Shown: positions 51,746 to 60,580 of the stretch, piece by piece
How positions within the stretch are numbered: position 1 is the stretch's first letter
Layout of the letters: every line of letters starts with the position of its first letter
NCBI RefSeq assembly: GCF_003058165.1
Contig: NZ_QBUC01000002.1
Span: 124,001-188,000, forward strand
Length of the DNA: 64,000 nucleotides
DNA from: Paenisporosarcina sp. OV554
Lineage (GTDB): Bacteria; Bacillota; Bacilli; Bacillales_A; Planococcaceae
Direction of reading: 5' to 3'
Program-made: the position numbers and the translations under genes
The notes under the pieces: generated by a model
Databases searched by the model: none
What the model was told of the DNA's origin: nothing
What the model saw: the letters and a program-made list of their open reading frames with translations, nothing else

Positions 51746-53230
51746 TTGAAATTTAAAAAATATATAATCTTTATGGTAATTGCAGTGCTTGCATTTTTAC
51801 CATTTCTAATTGAGGATAGTCAACCAAAAGTAATTGCTACGGATGAATATGCCCAGTTAGGAAATAGCATCAATAAAATCCTTCAAGACCAACGGCTCGA
51901 TGGTGCTACAACCGGAGTCAGTATTCGAAAAGCTACTACTGGTGAAATTGTGTATGATCATTTTGGTGAAACTAGATTACATCCGGCATCCAACATGAAA
52001 CTACTGACAGCAGCAGCTGCTCTAGAAACTCTAGGTGAAGATTACCGTTTCACTACGGAAGTGTTAACTGACGCCCAACTTAAGGGTGGTGTGTTGCAAG
52101 GTAACCTGTACTTGAAAGGGAAGGGAGACCCAACATTACTGAAACAAGATTTCGATGCTTTTGCCCAAAATCTTGTTTCTAAGGGGATAAAGAAAATTAA
52201 CGGAGATTTGATTGGAGACGATACTTGGTACGATAAAATCCGTTTATCATCAGATATAAACTGGTCGGACGAATCTTATTATTATGCTGCCCAAGTATCT
52301 GCGCTTACTGCATCCCCAAATGCAGATTTTGATGCGGGTTCAGTCATTGTGGAAGCACATGCAAACTCAACTATTGGAGAGCAAGCTACAATTAAGGTCT
52401 CACCGGAGACTGATGTAGTGAAAATTATCAATCGCTCCACGACGGTTGCTTCAGGAACGAAAAATATTACGATTGAGCGGGAACATGGAACTAATAATGT
52501 CGTTATTGAAGGCACAGTTCCAGTTGGGGGAACCGTTACACGTGAATGGATTGCAGTCTGGGAGCCTTCATATTACGCGCTTGATCTTTTCAAGAAATCA
52601 TTAACGGAACAAGGCATAAAGTTTGTTGGCAGTAAACCTAAGGTGACTTTGGGGAAAGCGCCAAAACAAGCTCAATTGCTAACATCAAAAGATTCGATGA
52701 CGCTTAAAGAATTATCGATTCCATTTATGAAATTGAGTAATAATGCACATGCAGAGGTATTGGCTAAAGAGATGGGCAAGGTAGTATATGGTGAGGGAAG
52801 CTGGGATAAGGGACTTCAAGTGATTGGGGAAAATTCTTCTAAACTAGGTTTGGATATGGAGAGAATTATGATTCGAGATGCCTCAGGGATGTCACATATC
52901 AATTTGATTCCATCAAATGAAGTAACAAATCTTCTCGTTTCTGTTCAAAAAGAACCTTGGTATCCTACATTTTTAAATTCTCTTCCAGTAGCAGGTGTAG
53001 CTGAACGGTTTGTTGGAGGGACTTTGCGTAATCGTATGAAAACAGAGCCAACAGTTGGCAATGTCAAAGCCAAAACGGGAACATTAACGGCCGTTTCTGC
53101 TTTATCAGGATATGCCACTACGAAAGATGGAGAGTTGCTTGTTTTCTCGGTGCTCATTAACAATGACTTAGCTGCTGTAACTCCAATTGAAGATCAAATT
53201 GCCACTGCTATAGCCAACTATACAAAATAA
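51746..53230 (+). CDS. dacC: D-alanyl-D-alanine carboxypeptidase/endopeptidase, peptidase S13 (PBP4a/DacC-like)
   Basis: A 494-residue class C penicillin-binding protein close in size to B. subtilis DacC (491). A signal peptide is at about 1-24. The active site is SNMK (Ser82), SNN in MKLSNNAHAE and KTG in VKAKTGTLT. The domain between SxxK and SxN is long, as in the S13 family. The start is TTG 51746 with AGGAGGG 8 nt upstream; the ATG at 51707 has none. It trims peptidoglycan stem peptides outside the membrane. Confidence 0.92.
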   Translation: MKFKKYIIFMVIAVLAFLPFLIEDSQPKVIATDEYAQLGNSINKILQDQRLDGATTGVSIRKATTGEIVYDHFGETRLHPASNMKLLTAAAALETLGEDYRFTTEVLTDAQLKGGVLQGNLYLKGKGDPTLLKQDFDAFAQNLVSKGIKKINGDLIGDDTWYDKIRLSSDINWSDESYYYAAQVSALTASPNADFDAGSVIVEAHANSTIGEQATIKVSPETDVVKIINRSTTVASGTKNITIEREHGTNNVVIEGTVPVGGTVTREWIAVWEPSYYALDLFKKSLTEQGIKFVGSKPKVTLGKAPKQAQLLTSKDSMTLKELSIPFMKLSNNAHAEVLAKEMGKVVYGEGSWDKGLQVIGENSSKLGLDMERIMIRDASGMSHINLIPSNEVTNLLVSVQKEPWYPTFLNSLPVAGVAERFVGGTLRNRMKTEPTVGNVKAKTGTLTAVSALSGYATTKDGELLVFSVLINNDLAAVTPIEDQIATAIANYTK

Positions 53231-53240
53231 AAATAACGAC

Positions 53241-53275
53241 TAGCTTCCCAAATGAAAATGTGGGAAGCTATTTTT
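53241..53275 (+). terminator. Intrinsic terminator after the S13 peptidase gene
   Basis: TAGCTTCCCA-N10-TGGGAAGCTA then TTTTT. Confidence 0.9.
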
Positions 53276-53308
53276 AGGTAGTACAAATACGAATTTAAGG
53301 AGACACAA

Positions 53309-54145
53309 ATGTTAACGATTAAGCAATTAAAGGATATTGAAATACTTCAAAAAGAATGCGAAAGATATGACAGCTTACAACTAAAACTTAACTGGGAAAT
53401 GCTACGTAGCCGTGAGACGGATCAATTTGATTTTCTAAAGTATGAAAATGAAGAATTGATCGCATTTTTGGGTGTATATTCATTTGGTTCAACTGCAGAA
53501 GTATGCGGAATGGTGAAACCTAACGAACGCCGTAAAGGTTATTTTAATGAGATGTTTAATAAAGCAAAAGAAACGATCAAAGATCAAGGTTTTAAGAAAG
53601 TACTACTTAATGCCCCAGCAAGCTCTGATGCAGCAAAAACATTTCTAGGCAAACATGGAGCTAGTTACAAATTCACTGAACATCAAATGCATTGGCAACC
53701 ACAAATACTTGAAGCATCAGACGATTTCATTTTGAGACACGCAACGATAGAAGATATAGACATGAGAGTTCGATTGGATATTGAAGCGTTCGGAGTGCCA
53801 GAAGAAGACGCTAGAGCGATGGAAAGTCGGATTGACAGCGATGAAGACACCGATATGCTCATGATTATTGTGGATGACAATACGATTGGAAAAGTCAGAG
53901 TGAAACGTGAAGAAGGAGAAGCTTGGATTTATGGTTTCTCCATTCTACCCGAGTACCAAGGAAAAGGAATAGGACGAAATGTACTTCGTAAAGTTGTAAA
54001 TGAACAAAATGAATTAGGACATTCCGTTCATTTGGAAGTCGAAACAAAAAATGCACACGCATTAAAGCTATATGAATCGGTAGGATTTAAGGCAGTACAT
54101 GCACAAGATTACTATGAGTACAAAATAAAAACCGACTCAAAGTGA
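53309..54145 (+). CDS. Tandem-GNAT acetyltransferase
   Basis: A 278-residue protein with two GNAT folds. The N-terminal one (about 1-125) has CGMVKPNERRKGYFNEMF. The C-terminal one (about 140-275) has GFSILPEYQGKGIGRNVL and ALKLYESVGFKAV. Both CoA loops look intact. RBS AAGGAGACAC. Substrate unknown. Confidence 0.88.
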   Translation: MLTIKQLKDIEILQKECERYDSLQLKLNWEMLRSRETDQFDFLKYENEELIAFLGVYSFGSTAEVCGMVKPNERRKGYFNEMFNKAKETIKDQGFKKVLLNAPASSDAAKTFLGKHGASYKFTEHQMHWQPQILEASDDFILRHATIEDIDMRVRLDIEAFGVPEEDARAMESRIDSDEDTDMLMIIVDDNTIGKVRVKREEGEAWIYGFSILPEYQGKGIGRNVLRKVVNEQNELGHSVHLEVETKNAHALKLYESVGFKAVHAQDYYEYKIKTDSK

Positions 54146-54151
54146 GTCGGT
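54128..54151 (-). terminator. Terminator of the minus-strand GNAT
   Basis: ACCGACTC and GAGTCGGT pair. On the minus strand the hairpin is followed by TTTTTATTTT. It overlaps the 3' end of the tandem GNAT. Confidence 0.65.
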
Positions 54152-54207
54152 CCGATTAAAGTGTATCTAATTTTTCATAAAAAAGCGAAAGCATCATTTG
54201 GATTTGA

Positions 54208-54780
54208 TTAATATTCTTTTAACATATTGCTTTTCTTTTCATCGTTAAACTCAAGAACTTCATGTGAAGGGTCATAAGATTCACCATAGAAATGTTGATC
54301 TTTAAAAGTATGAATGTTTTCATATGTCCATTTCATGGCTTTATAAATATCTAATTCATCTTCATTAACTGGAGACCAATATAAAATTTCTAACACTGTA
54401 TTTTCGCCTGTCGCGAGTGATCGTCGAATGTAACCTATGCGTGATGCATGTTTGAAGTCTTCACGAGCATAGAATTTAAGACGTTTTTCAGTGTCGGTAT
54501 CTTCATAATTTACTGGTTCCACTTCGAGTAATATAGGTTTGTTTTTTTCTTTTAATTGATTTAATAGCTTACGACCTAATCCTTCACCTCGAGCATCTTT
54601 AGATACAAATAAGTAATCAACAAATACAAAATTTTCAAACTCAACGTACATAAGTACGTGTTTTGGACCTTCATCTTTTATATAAACATTACCTTTTTCA
54701 GCTAGTAATGTTTCCATGTGCTCTTTTGATTTCATTTCTTCAACTGGGAAGTATTGATTGAGTTTTTCGTACCAATTCAT
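54208..54780 (-). CDS. GNAT-like acetyltransferase
   Basis: A 190-residue protein with FVDYLFVSKDARGEGLGRKLL as the acetyl-CoA loop and LKFYAREDFKHASRIGY as the C-terminal motif. An extended C-terminus with DIYKAMKWTYENIH is shared by related Bacillales proteins of unknown role. RBS AAGGAGACTG. Confidence 0.8.
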   Translation of the reverse strand: MNWYEKLNQYFPVEEMKSKEHMETLLAEKGNVYIKDEGPKHVLMYVEFENFVFVDYLFVSKDARGEGLGRKLLNQLKEKNKPILLEVEPVNYEDTDTEKRLKFYAREDFKHASRIGYIRRSLATGENTVLEILYWSPVNEDELDIYKAMKWTYENIHTFKDQHFYGESYDPSHEVLEFNDEKKSNMLKEY

Positions 54781-54890
54781 TTAAACAGTCTCCTTAAAAG
54801 TGTATTTACGCGGAGTTTTTGTTTGTGAAGTATCTTAAGAGGAAAAAAGTAGGCGATAAAAAATCCTCGGTATTATATTTACCCACTTTT

Positions 54891-55299
54891 CTAGATGTCT
54901 AAACATTTTTCTGAAAAGTTTTTATTTGAAGCTAATAGTTGATCGGGAAAGTTGTCAATTGGAAAGAAACCCGACCTAAAAGTTTCTTCTTTGTTTGCTT
55001 GAAGTGTTCCTTTAAAGGTGTTTGTTCGATAAACCACTGTTACTGAATAAAATTCATTACCATTATCAATTTTAAAATAATAGTCTGGACCAGAAAAAAC
55101 GTGAAGTAGTTCTAAATTTGAAACGAATAATCCAGTCTCTTCTAAAACTTCCTGACCCACCTGGTAAACCGAATAATCCTGGTTTACGTTCTTGCAACAG
55201 TATTTCATTAAATTCATTTTGAATGATGACCAACGCTCCCGGTAAGATAAGGGAAAGGTTTCCCGCATATTGACGTATTTCTTGATAATATTCTATGAT
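54891..55299 (-). pseudogene. Nudix hydrolase with deletion/frameshift in the Nudix box
   Basis: The upstream frame (minus strand, from about 55299) reads EIRQYAGNLSLILPGALVII and LLQERKPGLFGLPGG, a normal Nudix N-terminus. The signature should continue as GG-x5-E-x7-RE-x-x-EE. Instead the text jumps frame to QEVLEETGLFVSNLELLHVF and ends at 54891. About ten codons of the Nudix helix, including its first Glu and Arg-Glu, are missing. There is no ATG at the expected start after GGGAGGATA. Non-functional. Confidence 0.8.
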
Positions 55300-55394
55300 T
55301 TTATCCTCCCTAAAACATTTATACTATGTATACCCTTTATTGCCAAAAATAACTTATAATAAGAGTCACAATCATATTCAAGGACGTGAAATTT

Positions 55395-56483
55395 TTGACG
55401 AAAAAGCTTTGGTTTCAAGTAGGAGTAGGAATACTACTCGGGTTAGTTATTATTAGAATGTTTATAGAAGTAAAAGGAATTTTCTCACCGCTGTTTATTA
55501 TCGGTCAGACAATCTTCCTACCACTTTTACTTGGGGGAGTATTATTTTATTTAACAAGACCGATTCTGAATTTTTTAGATTCAAGAGGATGGAAGAGATG
55601 GACAAGTTTATTAGCCATCTTTGTAGCATTGGGTCTCATTTTCTGGATATTCTCATCCATCATTGGTCCTGCAATAACAAAACAAGTTAACCAATTAGTT
55701 GAAGAGGCACCTGCAATTACACAAGGCGTAGAAGACATGATTAATTTTGTTATAAATCAAAAGGACCGGCTTCCAGATTCTATAGAGCAATCAATAAACG
55801 ATCAATCTAGTAAAGCAACAGATATTGCTAAAGGATTCAGTAATTGGGTAGTTGTATTCGTTCAAAGTATTGCTCAAGGGTTATTTGCATTAGTATTAGT
55901 TCCGTTCTTTCTTTTTTATATTTTGAAGGATCATGAAAAGTTCGCCCCTTTTATTGCTAACTTCTTTAGTGGCGAACGTAAAACATGGATTCGCAAAACT
56001 CTGGTGGACATCGATGGGACTTTAAAGGCATACATTCAAGGTCAGCTTGTGGTTAGTGTTGCAGTTGGGATTTTGTTGCTGATAGGCTACTTTATAATTG
56101 GTCTAAAATACGCACTCCTTTTAGCGTTTTTCGGATTGTTAACAAATGTTATTCCGTTTTTAGGTCCTTTTATTGCCGTCATTCCCGCATTGATTATTGG
56201 TTTCATTCAAGAACCACAGATGGCCATTTATGTAGCAATAATCATGCTTATCGCACAACAAATTGAAAGTAATTTAATTTCGCCAAACGTAATGGGAAGA
56301 GCACTGGATATTCATCCTCTAACCGTCATAACCATTATTTTAGCTGCAGGAAATATAGCCGGTTTATGGGGGGTCATTTTAGCTATTCCTACGTATGCAG
56401 TTATTAAAACAATTTTGAAAAATGCTTATGCTAGACGATCAGAAATTAAAGAAGCAGCAACATCAACGGTAGAAGAAGAATAG
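55395..56483 (+). CDS. AI-2E family transporter (PF01594)
   Basis: A 362-residue membrane protein with about eight helices and the family motif region GLLTNVIPFLGPFIAVIPALI plus QQIESNLISPNVMGRALDIH. In Bacillus such proteins (YueF, YrrI, YtvI types) may move ions; AI-2 transport is shown only for some. TTG 55395 is 10 nt from AAGGA, and the upstream GTG 55386 is too close to it. Followed by a terminator. Confidence 0.88.
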   Translation: MTKKLWFQVGVGILLGLVIIRMFIEVKGIFSPLFIIGQTIFLPLLLGGVLFYLTRPILNFLDSRGWKRWTSLLAIFVALGLIFWIFSSIIGPAITKQVNQLVEEAPAITQGVEDMINFVINQKDRLPDSIEQSINDQSSKATDIAKGFSNWVVVFVQSIAQGLFALVLVPFFLFYILKDHEKFAPFIANFFSGERKTWIRKTLVDIDGTLKAYIQGQLVVSVAVGILLLIGYFIIGLKYALLLAFFGLLTNVIPFLGPFIAVIPALIIGFIQEPQMAIYVAIIMLIAQQIESNLISPNVMGRALDIHPLTVITIILAAGNIAGLWGVILAIPTYAVIKTILKNAYARRSEIKEAATSTVEEE

Positions 56484-56496
56484 CAAAACAAAAAAA

Positions 56497-56522
56497 CCCG
56501 GTCACTGGAGCGACCGGGCTTT
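56497..56522. terminator. Terminator between convergent genes
   Basis: CCCGGTC-N8-GACCGGG followed by CTTTGTTT on the plus strand; on the minus strand it is followed by TTTTTTTG. Confidence 0.85.
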
Positions 56523-56524
56523 GT

Positions 56525-56752
56525 TTATTTTGGATATCTTTCTTCACTTACTGAAGTGTCTTTAGAATGACTTTTATATTCTTCGTCTTTAACTTTTTGA
56601 TTTAATTCCTCAACGGGGACGGCATCAACTGTTTGCATATCTTCATGCATATCGAAAAGACTTTCTTTTTCTGTTTCAACTAAATCGGGATTGTCTAATT
56701 CACGGCCTTTTTGATTTTTGTGTTCTTTATCATCAAAAGGTTTGTTCGTCAT
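56525..56752 (-). CDS. Small acidic hydrophilic protein of unknown function
   Basis: A 75-residue, Glu/Asp/Lys-rich protein (TNKPFDDKEHKNQKGRELD) with no membrane segment or cysteine. AAAGGACGG favours ATG 56752 over the in-frame ATG 56770. It lies 22 nt after the DUF3243 gene and is probably cotranscribed. Not recognised. Confidence 0.7.
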   Translation of the reverse strand: MTNKPFDDKEHKNQKGRELDNPDLVETEKESLFDMHEDMQTVDAVPVEELNQKVKDEEYKSHSKDTSVSEERYPK

Positions 56753-56774
56753 ATCAATCCGTCCTTTCACATAC

Positions 56775-57080
56775 TTATTTTCTCACCATATTAACTAACA
56801 TGTGAGCTAAAGCATGTTGTTGATCTTTGTCGCCTGACTTCCATAATTCTTGTAACAAGTTTTCTTCACTGTTTTTTGGCTCTTCATTATTTGCTAAATA
56901 TCCAGCTACTTTCTCAGCTGTTTTCGCTAGTTGTTCTTCACCCAGACCTAGTTTTTCACCCATTGCAACTTTGTCGCCAAGATAAGATTTAAAGGTTGAA
57001 AAATTCGCTAAAATTTCATCTTTCTTTTCAGGACTAACGTTGTTTAATTCTTCTTGAACTTTACCTTGAATGTTTTCCAT
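56775..57080 (-). CDS. DUF3243 family protein
   Basis: A 101-residue helical protein. The pattern FKSYLGDKVAMGEKLGLGEE, KVAGYLANNEEPKN and ENLLQELWKSGDKDQQHALA matches DUF3243 (YmfJ of B. subtilis), with an about 25-residue N-terminal extension. AAAGGAGCG precedes ATG. Function unknown. Confidence 0.85.
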   Translation of the reverse strand: MENIQGKVQEELNNVSPEKKDEILANFSTFKSYLGDKVAMGEKLGLGEEQLAKTAEKVAGYLANNEEPKNSEENLLQELWKSGDKDQQHALAHMLVNMVRK

Positions 57081-57173
57081 GTCGTAGACACGCTCCTTTT
57101 CATCTTCTTAGGTTAGGTTTATCCTAATTCCACTCAAGTAAAACATCTCAATGTGTAAAATGGGTATTTCATC

Positions 57174-57872
57174 CTATTCGTGAGGGCAAAAACCACATTT
57201 TAGCAAACCAGGGACATCTTTTGAAAAACAACATGTCGTACGAACTGTGGTATTCAATAATTGAGCAGGTTCTAAACCTTTTAAATACGTGTTGAAGAGA
57301 GATTTTGGAGCTATTCCATCCCAAACTTCATCTGATTTTAATATTTCCAAATCTATTTTGGCTTGCTTTGAAGTAGAGGGGGGGGAGAGCATAACTGCAT
57401 AATGCCACAACAGAAATCCAAATACATTTTCCCATAATGTTAAAGGAGAAACAGATGAATGCTCACGGATTTTTATAAGCAAGCTATGTATTTGATCCTT
57501 TAATATTTTTCGGATTATTACTTGACGAGGCTCGTTTTCAATATCGACATAGTGATTTTTATTGATATACATGCTGATGCCTTTATTTCCGTATTCCACA
57601 TTTGCAGCAAACTGTAAGTCATCAAGTTCACCTAACCATACTTCATCGTAAGTGGCTAACATGACAAATTGTGTTGATGCAAACATGCCATAGCGACGCA
57701 TGAGATAAGAGGCGGCAACGGTTCTGTTGTCTATCCCTGTAACTGCTTGTACAACAGACAAAAAATCAATGTCTTGTAATTGTTTCAGTGTAAATAATGG
57801 ATGAGCTGGTGGAGTTACATAGGTGCTGTACATATTTAATTGTCGGATTTGATCGTTCGTTAAAGTAGTCAT
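57174..57872 (-). CDS. FhuF-like ferric siderophore reductase ([2Fe-2S])
   Basis: A 232-residue protein whose C-terminus carries the FhuF [2Fe-2S] motif C-C-x10-C-x2-C (TCCFSKDVPGLLKCGFC). The N-terminal part is divergent. It would reduce iron released from imported siderophores. A perfect Fur box lies 49 nt upstream. There is no Shine-Dalgarno before ATG 57872; TATACT lies only 7 nt upstream, so the mRNA could be leaderless or weakly translated. It works in the same process as YusV. Confidence 0.82.
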   Translation of the reverse strand: MTTLTNDQIRQLNMYSTYVTPPAHPLFTLKQLQDIDFLSVVQAVTGIDNRTVAASYLMRRYGMFASTQFVMLATYDEVWLGELDDLQFAANVEYGNKGISMYINKNHYVDIENEPRQVIIRKILKDQIHSLLIKIREHSSVSPLTLWENVFGFLLWHYAVMLSPPSTSKQAKIDLEILKSDEVWDGIAPKSLFNTYLKGLEPAQLLNTTVRTTCCFSKDVPGLLKCGFCPHE

Positions 57873-57906
57873 AAATTAAGTATACAAAATTTTACCGAAT
57901 AAAGTA

Positions 57907-57939
57907 TTGACTTGTTAAGTGATAATGATTATCATTATC
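57907..57939 (+). promoter_or_regulatory. Fur box with overlapping plus-strand promoter
   Basis: GATAATGATTATCATTATC (57921-57939) is a perfect 9-1-9 palindrome and a textbook Fur box. It covers a plus-strand promoter: TTGACT (57907-57912), 17 bp, TATCAT (57930-57935). Fur-Fe would block this promoter and possibly the divergent FhuF-like gene. Confidence 0.9.
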
Positions 57940-57941
57940 GT

Positions 57942-58093
57942 ATAAGAGAATTTCTTTCTGAAAATTAGGGAAGAAACCATGTCAGCGACTTTTCTCCAAA
58001 TCGACGCTGATTAACTTCAAACTTAACCCCCCTCATCGTTAAGTTGTGGAAGTCTAGATTATCGGATCCGTGCTCAATGCATGGATTTTTTTT
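57942..58093 (+). ncRNA. Candidate Fur-controlled small RNA with C-rich loops (FsrA-like logic)
   Basis: Transcription from the Fur-overlapped promoter would give an RNA of about 150 nt with no ORF. Hairpin 1 is TCAGCG...CGCTGA (57982-58010) with UUUUCUCC in its loop. Hairpin 2 is AACTTAAC...GTTAAGTT (58020-58045), a perfect 8-bp stem whose loop is CCCCCUCAUC. It ends in an intrinsic terminator (58066-58093). C-rich loops that pair with Shine-Dalgarno sequences and control by Fur are the hallmarks of B. subtilis FsrA. The sequence itself was not matched to FsrA. Confidence 0.6.
58066..58093 (+). terminator. Intrinsic terminator of the candidate sRNA
   Basis: ATCCGTGC-TCAAT-GCATGGAT (one G-U pair) followed by a run of T. 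Confidence 0.85.
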
Positions 58094-58181
58094 GTTTCAG
58101 TGACTATTTTTTTATAGTTTGTTGTGACAATTTATATAAAGGATGATTGATTTCTTTGATGTAAGAGGGTTTTCAGTGCTC

Positions 58182-58310
58182 TTCTGACGCATCTTTTGTT
58201 GCACTATAATCTAGAGAATAAAGAGGGGAGCAACGAAAGCATCCAAGCTGCAAGATTAACTGTACTAGTAAAAGGGGGACGTGACAAAGTCACATCCCCC
58301 TTTTACATAT
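58182..58310 (+). ncRNA. Possible second short noncoding transcript
   Basis: TTCTGA (58182), 17 bp, TATAAT (58205-58210) could start a short RNA of about 95 nt. It carries AAGAGGGGAG, an RBS-like run with no usable start codon behind it, and ends in the strong hairpin at 58268-58306. The -35 is weak. Confidence 0.35.
58268..58306. terminator. Strong bidirectional hairpin
   Basis: GTAAAAGGGGGA and TCCCCCTTTTAC with an inner GTGAC-AAA-GTCAC, 17 of 18 pairs. Confidence 0.85.
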
Positions 58311-58403
58311 TTATTAAATAAAGGTGCAGCATGGTGCTTTCAAAAGCTCACCGGAAACCTGCGTATTTTTGTCGCTAAAAGGTTCTCAGTTTGCTTATTT
58401 TTA

Positions 58404-59228
58404 TTATGCTCCTGTAGCTGCGTGTAATTCAGGTACTACACAGCGTCCGCGTCCAAAAGGAATACAATGAGGTGTACCGAACATTGGATCTTTGGAAACC
58501 TGACACTCCATTCCAAAAACAGAACGTACTAAATCACAAGTAACAATATCCTCAGGTTTTCCTTGTTCATGAACTTTTCCATCTTTAATAGCGATGATAT
58601 TGTGTGCATAACGTGAAGCTAAATTTAAATCATGTAACACCATCACAATGGTACGATTTTTTTTCTCATTTAATTCAAATAACAAATCTAATATTTCTAT
58701 TTGGTGTGTCATGTCTAAGTAAGTTGTTGGTTCATCGAGTAATATGATCTCGGTATCTTGTGCAAGTGTCATGGCAATCCAAGCGCGTTGACGTTGACCA
58801 CCAGATAATGTATCAACTGCACGGTCACGTAAATCGCTAATGCAAGTTGCTGCCATAGCTGCTTCAACTTTTTCTGTATCTTCTTCTGTCCAGCGCTTTA
58901 ACCATGATTGGTGTGGATAACGACCTTGTTTCACCAAATCATGAACCGTTAAACCTTCGGGTGATACAGGGGATTGTGGTAAAATACCCATTTTTTTCGC
59001 AACTTCTTTTGAAGACATACTGTGTACATCTTTTCCTTCTAATAAAACAGAGCCATTTGTTGGTTTTAATAGGCGTGCAATCGAACGAAGAAGTGTAGAC
59101 TTCCCACAACCATTGCTACCTACAAAAACAGAAATTTCTCCACGGGGTATATGTAAATCCAAATTCTCAAATAATAATCGATCTGTATATCCAATTGATA
59201 GGGATTCAGTTTTAACAGCAGTACCCAT
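58404..59228 (-). CDS. yusV: Iron-siderophore ABC transporter ATP-binding protein (YusV/FecE family)
   Basis: A 274-residue ATPase: Walker A GSNGCGKST, signature LSGGQRQR, Walker B IILLDEPTTYLDM and switch VLHDLNLA, the classic siderophore/B12 subfamily. A C-terminal tail, GRGRCVVPELHAATG, is typical of YusV, the ATPase shared by several siderophore systems in B. subtilis. GGAGG upstream of ATG. No permease or binding protein is in the window, consistent with a shared ATPase. A Fur box lies upstream. Confidence 0.9.
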   Translation of the reverse strand: MGTAVKTESLSIGYTDRLLFENLDLHIPRGEISVFVGSNGCGKSTLLRSIARLLKPTNGSVLLEGKDVHSMSSKEVAKKMGILPQSPVSPEGLTVHDLVKQGRYPHQSWLKRWTEEDTEKVEAAMAATCISDLRDRAVDTLSGGQRQRAWIAMTLAQDTEIILLDEPTTYLDMTHQIEILDLLFELNEKKNRTIVMVLHDLNLASRYAHNIIAIKDGKVHEQGKPEDIVTCDLVRSVFGMECQVSKDPMFGTPHCIPFGRGRCVVPELHAATGA

Positions 59229-59298
59229 GATTGTATAGCCTCCATCGAACTGATAGGTATTCTCACTGTGGTTATCATATCACATAATTGTCATCAAG

Positions 59299-59313
59299 TG
59301 AGAATGATTTTCA
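59299..59313. promoter_or_regulatory. Fur box upstream of yusV
   Basis: TGAGAATGATTTTCA is a 7-1-7 Fur box (TGATAATnATTATCA) with matching substitutions in both arms, 71 bp upstream of the yusV start. Confidence 0.8.
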
Positions 59314-59593
59314 TTGTTTGTTGAAAAGTCGTTTCAAACTTGTGAACAAGACAAAGGAACGAAAGAATAAGTAGTTACGTTCATAAGAACGAAAGGCGAG
59401 GTATCGGACAAAACAGCTAAGAAGATAGTTATAGATATGGCTAGTTAGATTCCCGACGATACCAGTAGAATTATATGCCACTTGGTGCCATAATAGGCGT
59501 AAAATTGGCCAAAGAAAACATCTTATTGAGTTCTTGGAAAAGCAATTTTTAATCTGTTACTGGAGACTGGGGCAATAGTTATAATGATAAAAC
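59314..59593. other. Gap without a recognisable gene
   Basis: About 280 bp between the Fur box and the next terminator. It holds a long-range inverted repeat GGTATCG (59400-59406) / CGATACC (59457-59463) and a near-palindrome TATGCCAC-TTG-GTGCCATA near 59474. All six frames are broken by stops. I see no gene. Confidence 0.5.
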
Positions 59594-59642
59594 AAAAAAA
59601 CAAGCAAGATCTGTCTAAGAGACGGATCTTGCTTGTTTTTGT
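59594..59642 (-). terminator. Terminator of the DMT gene
   Basis: AAAAACAAGCAAGATC and GATCTTGCTTGTTTTT with an inner TCT/AGA extension. The stop codon of the gene lies within the stem. Confidence 0.9.
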
Positions 59643-60580
59643 TTCAAGAGTTTTGTGTAAAAACTGTGTAAAAAGAGTCCAATAATAATGATAACTAGCC
59701 CGATAAACGCTACGGGTTCAGGTAAAGGAACACCTAGTAACATCATTTCGCCAGCTATTACAAATAAAATTTGTGTAGCTTGGGTTGCTTCAACTGCAGC
59801 AAGTTTCCCTTGATTCTCTCGAACACGATCTGTAGCCATGAAAAACAAGGTAGTTGCAATTACTCCTGAACTAATGCCAACTATCAAACTTTGGAAAACT
59901 TGGCTACTAGAAGGAAGGCCGACAGAAAAGGCAGCATAAACTGCTAGTAAAATCCAGACCGGAAGTGATGCGATTGTCATCCCAAGGACGCGACTAATCG
60001 AATCGAGACGGCCCCCAGTTAGTTCCATCATTTTACGATTACCAAGTGGATAGGCAAATGCTGCAACCAACACTGGAAATGTTCCGAGCACAAGTGTACC
60101 TGTGGACACGTTGTTTGCATGTGGAATTTGAATTAGTACAATTCCAATCAAGATGACCATGGAAATGACAAGTGACACTAAAGGGATTTGTTGTCTAAAC
60201 TTACGAATCCCATTAGAAGTATGAATCGTTATAAAAAACAGAGGGGCTAATAAAACACCAGCTATAATTGTCACTTGCCAGGTTCCCGAAATTAGCCAAC
60301 CAGGACCGTAAGCAGCTGCATATGTAATAGGTGCATAGAACAAAACAAATGCAACAAAGCTCCAACCAAACCAGGGAAGAGGTCGACTCTTCATTTCAGC
60401 TAGGAGTGTTGCCATTCCTCCTCGAAGTACAACGATTAACATTAAAAAAGGTACCATGAAGAAATACCGTAATGAAGCACTCCACATCCAACTTCCTCCG
60501 GAAAGTTCCATTGATCGGTTTAAAATAAAAGTTACCGCAAAAAATAAAGATGCCAAGATTCCAAGCCCTATTTCTTTCAA
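59615..60580 (-). CDS. DMT superfamily multidrug-type transporter (EmrE-like, PF13536)
   Basis: A 321-residue membrane protein of about ten helices, [20 protein letters not shown] at the N-terminus and [20 protein letters not shown] at the end. It belongs to the 'multidrug resistance efflux transporter' family rather than plain EamA. It starts with TTG 60580, overlapping the pepT stop by 4 nt (TTGA), with only weak SD; translation is probably coupled to pepT. Substrate unknown. Confidence 0.85.
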   Translation of the reverse strand: MKEIGLGILASLFFAVTFILNRSMELSGGSWMWSASLRYFFMVPFLMLIVVLRGGMATLLAEMKSRPLPWFGWSFVAFVLFYAPITYAAAYGPGWLISGTWQVTIIAGVLLAPLFFITIHTSNGIRKFRQQIPLVSLVISMVILIGIVLIQIPHANNVSTGTLVLGTFPVLVAAFAYPLGNRKMMELTGGRLDSISRVLGMTIASLPVWILLAVYAAFSVGLPSSSQVFQSLIVGISSGVIATTLFFMATDRVRENQGKLAAVEATQATQILFVIAGEMMLLGVPLPEPVAFIGLVIIIIGLFLHSFYTKLLKQKQARSVS

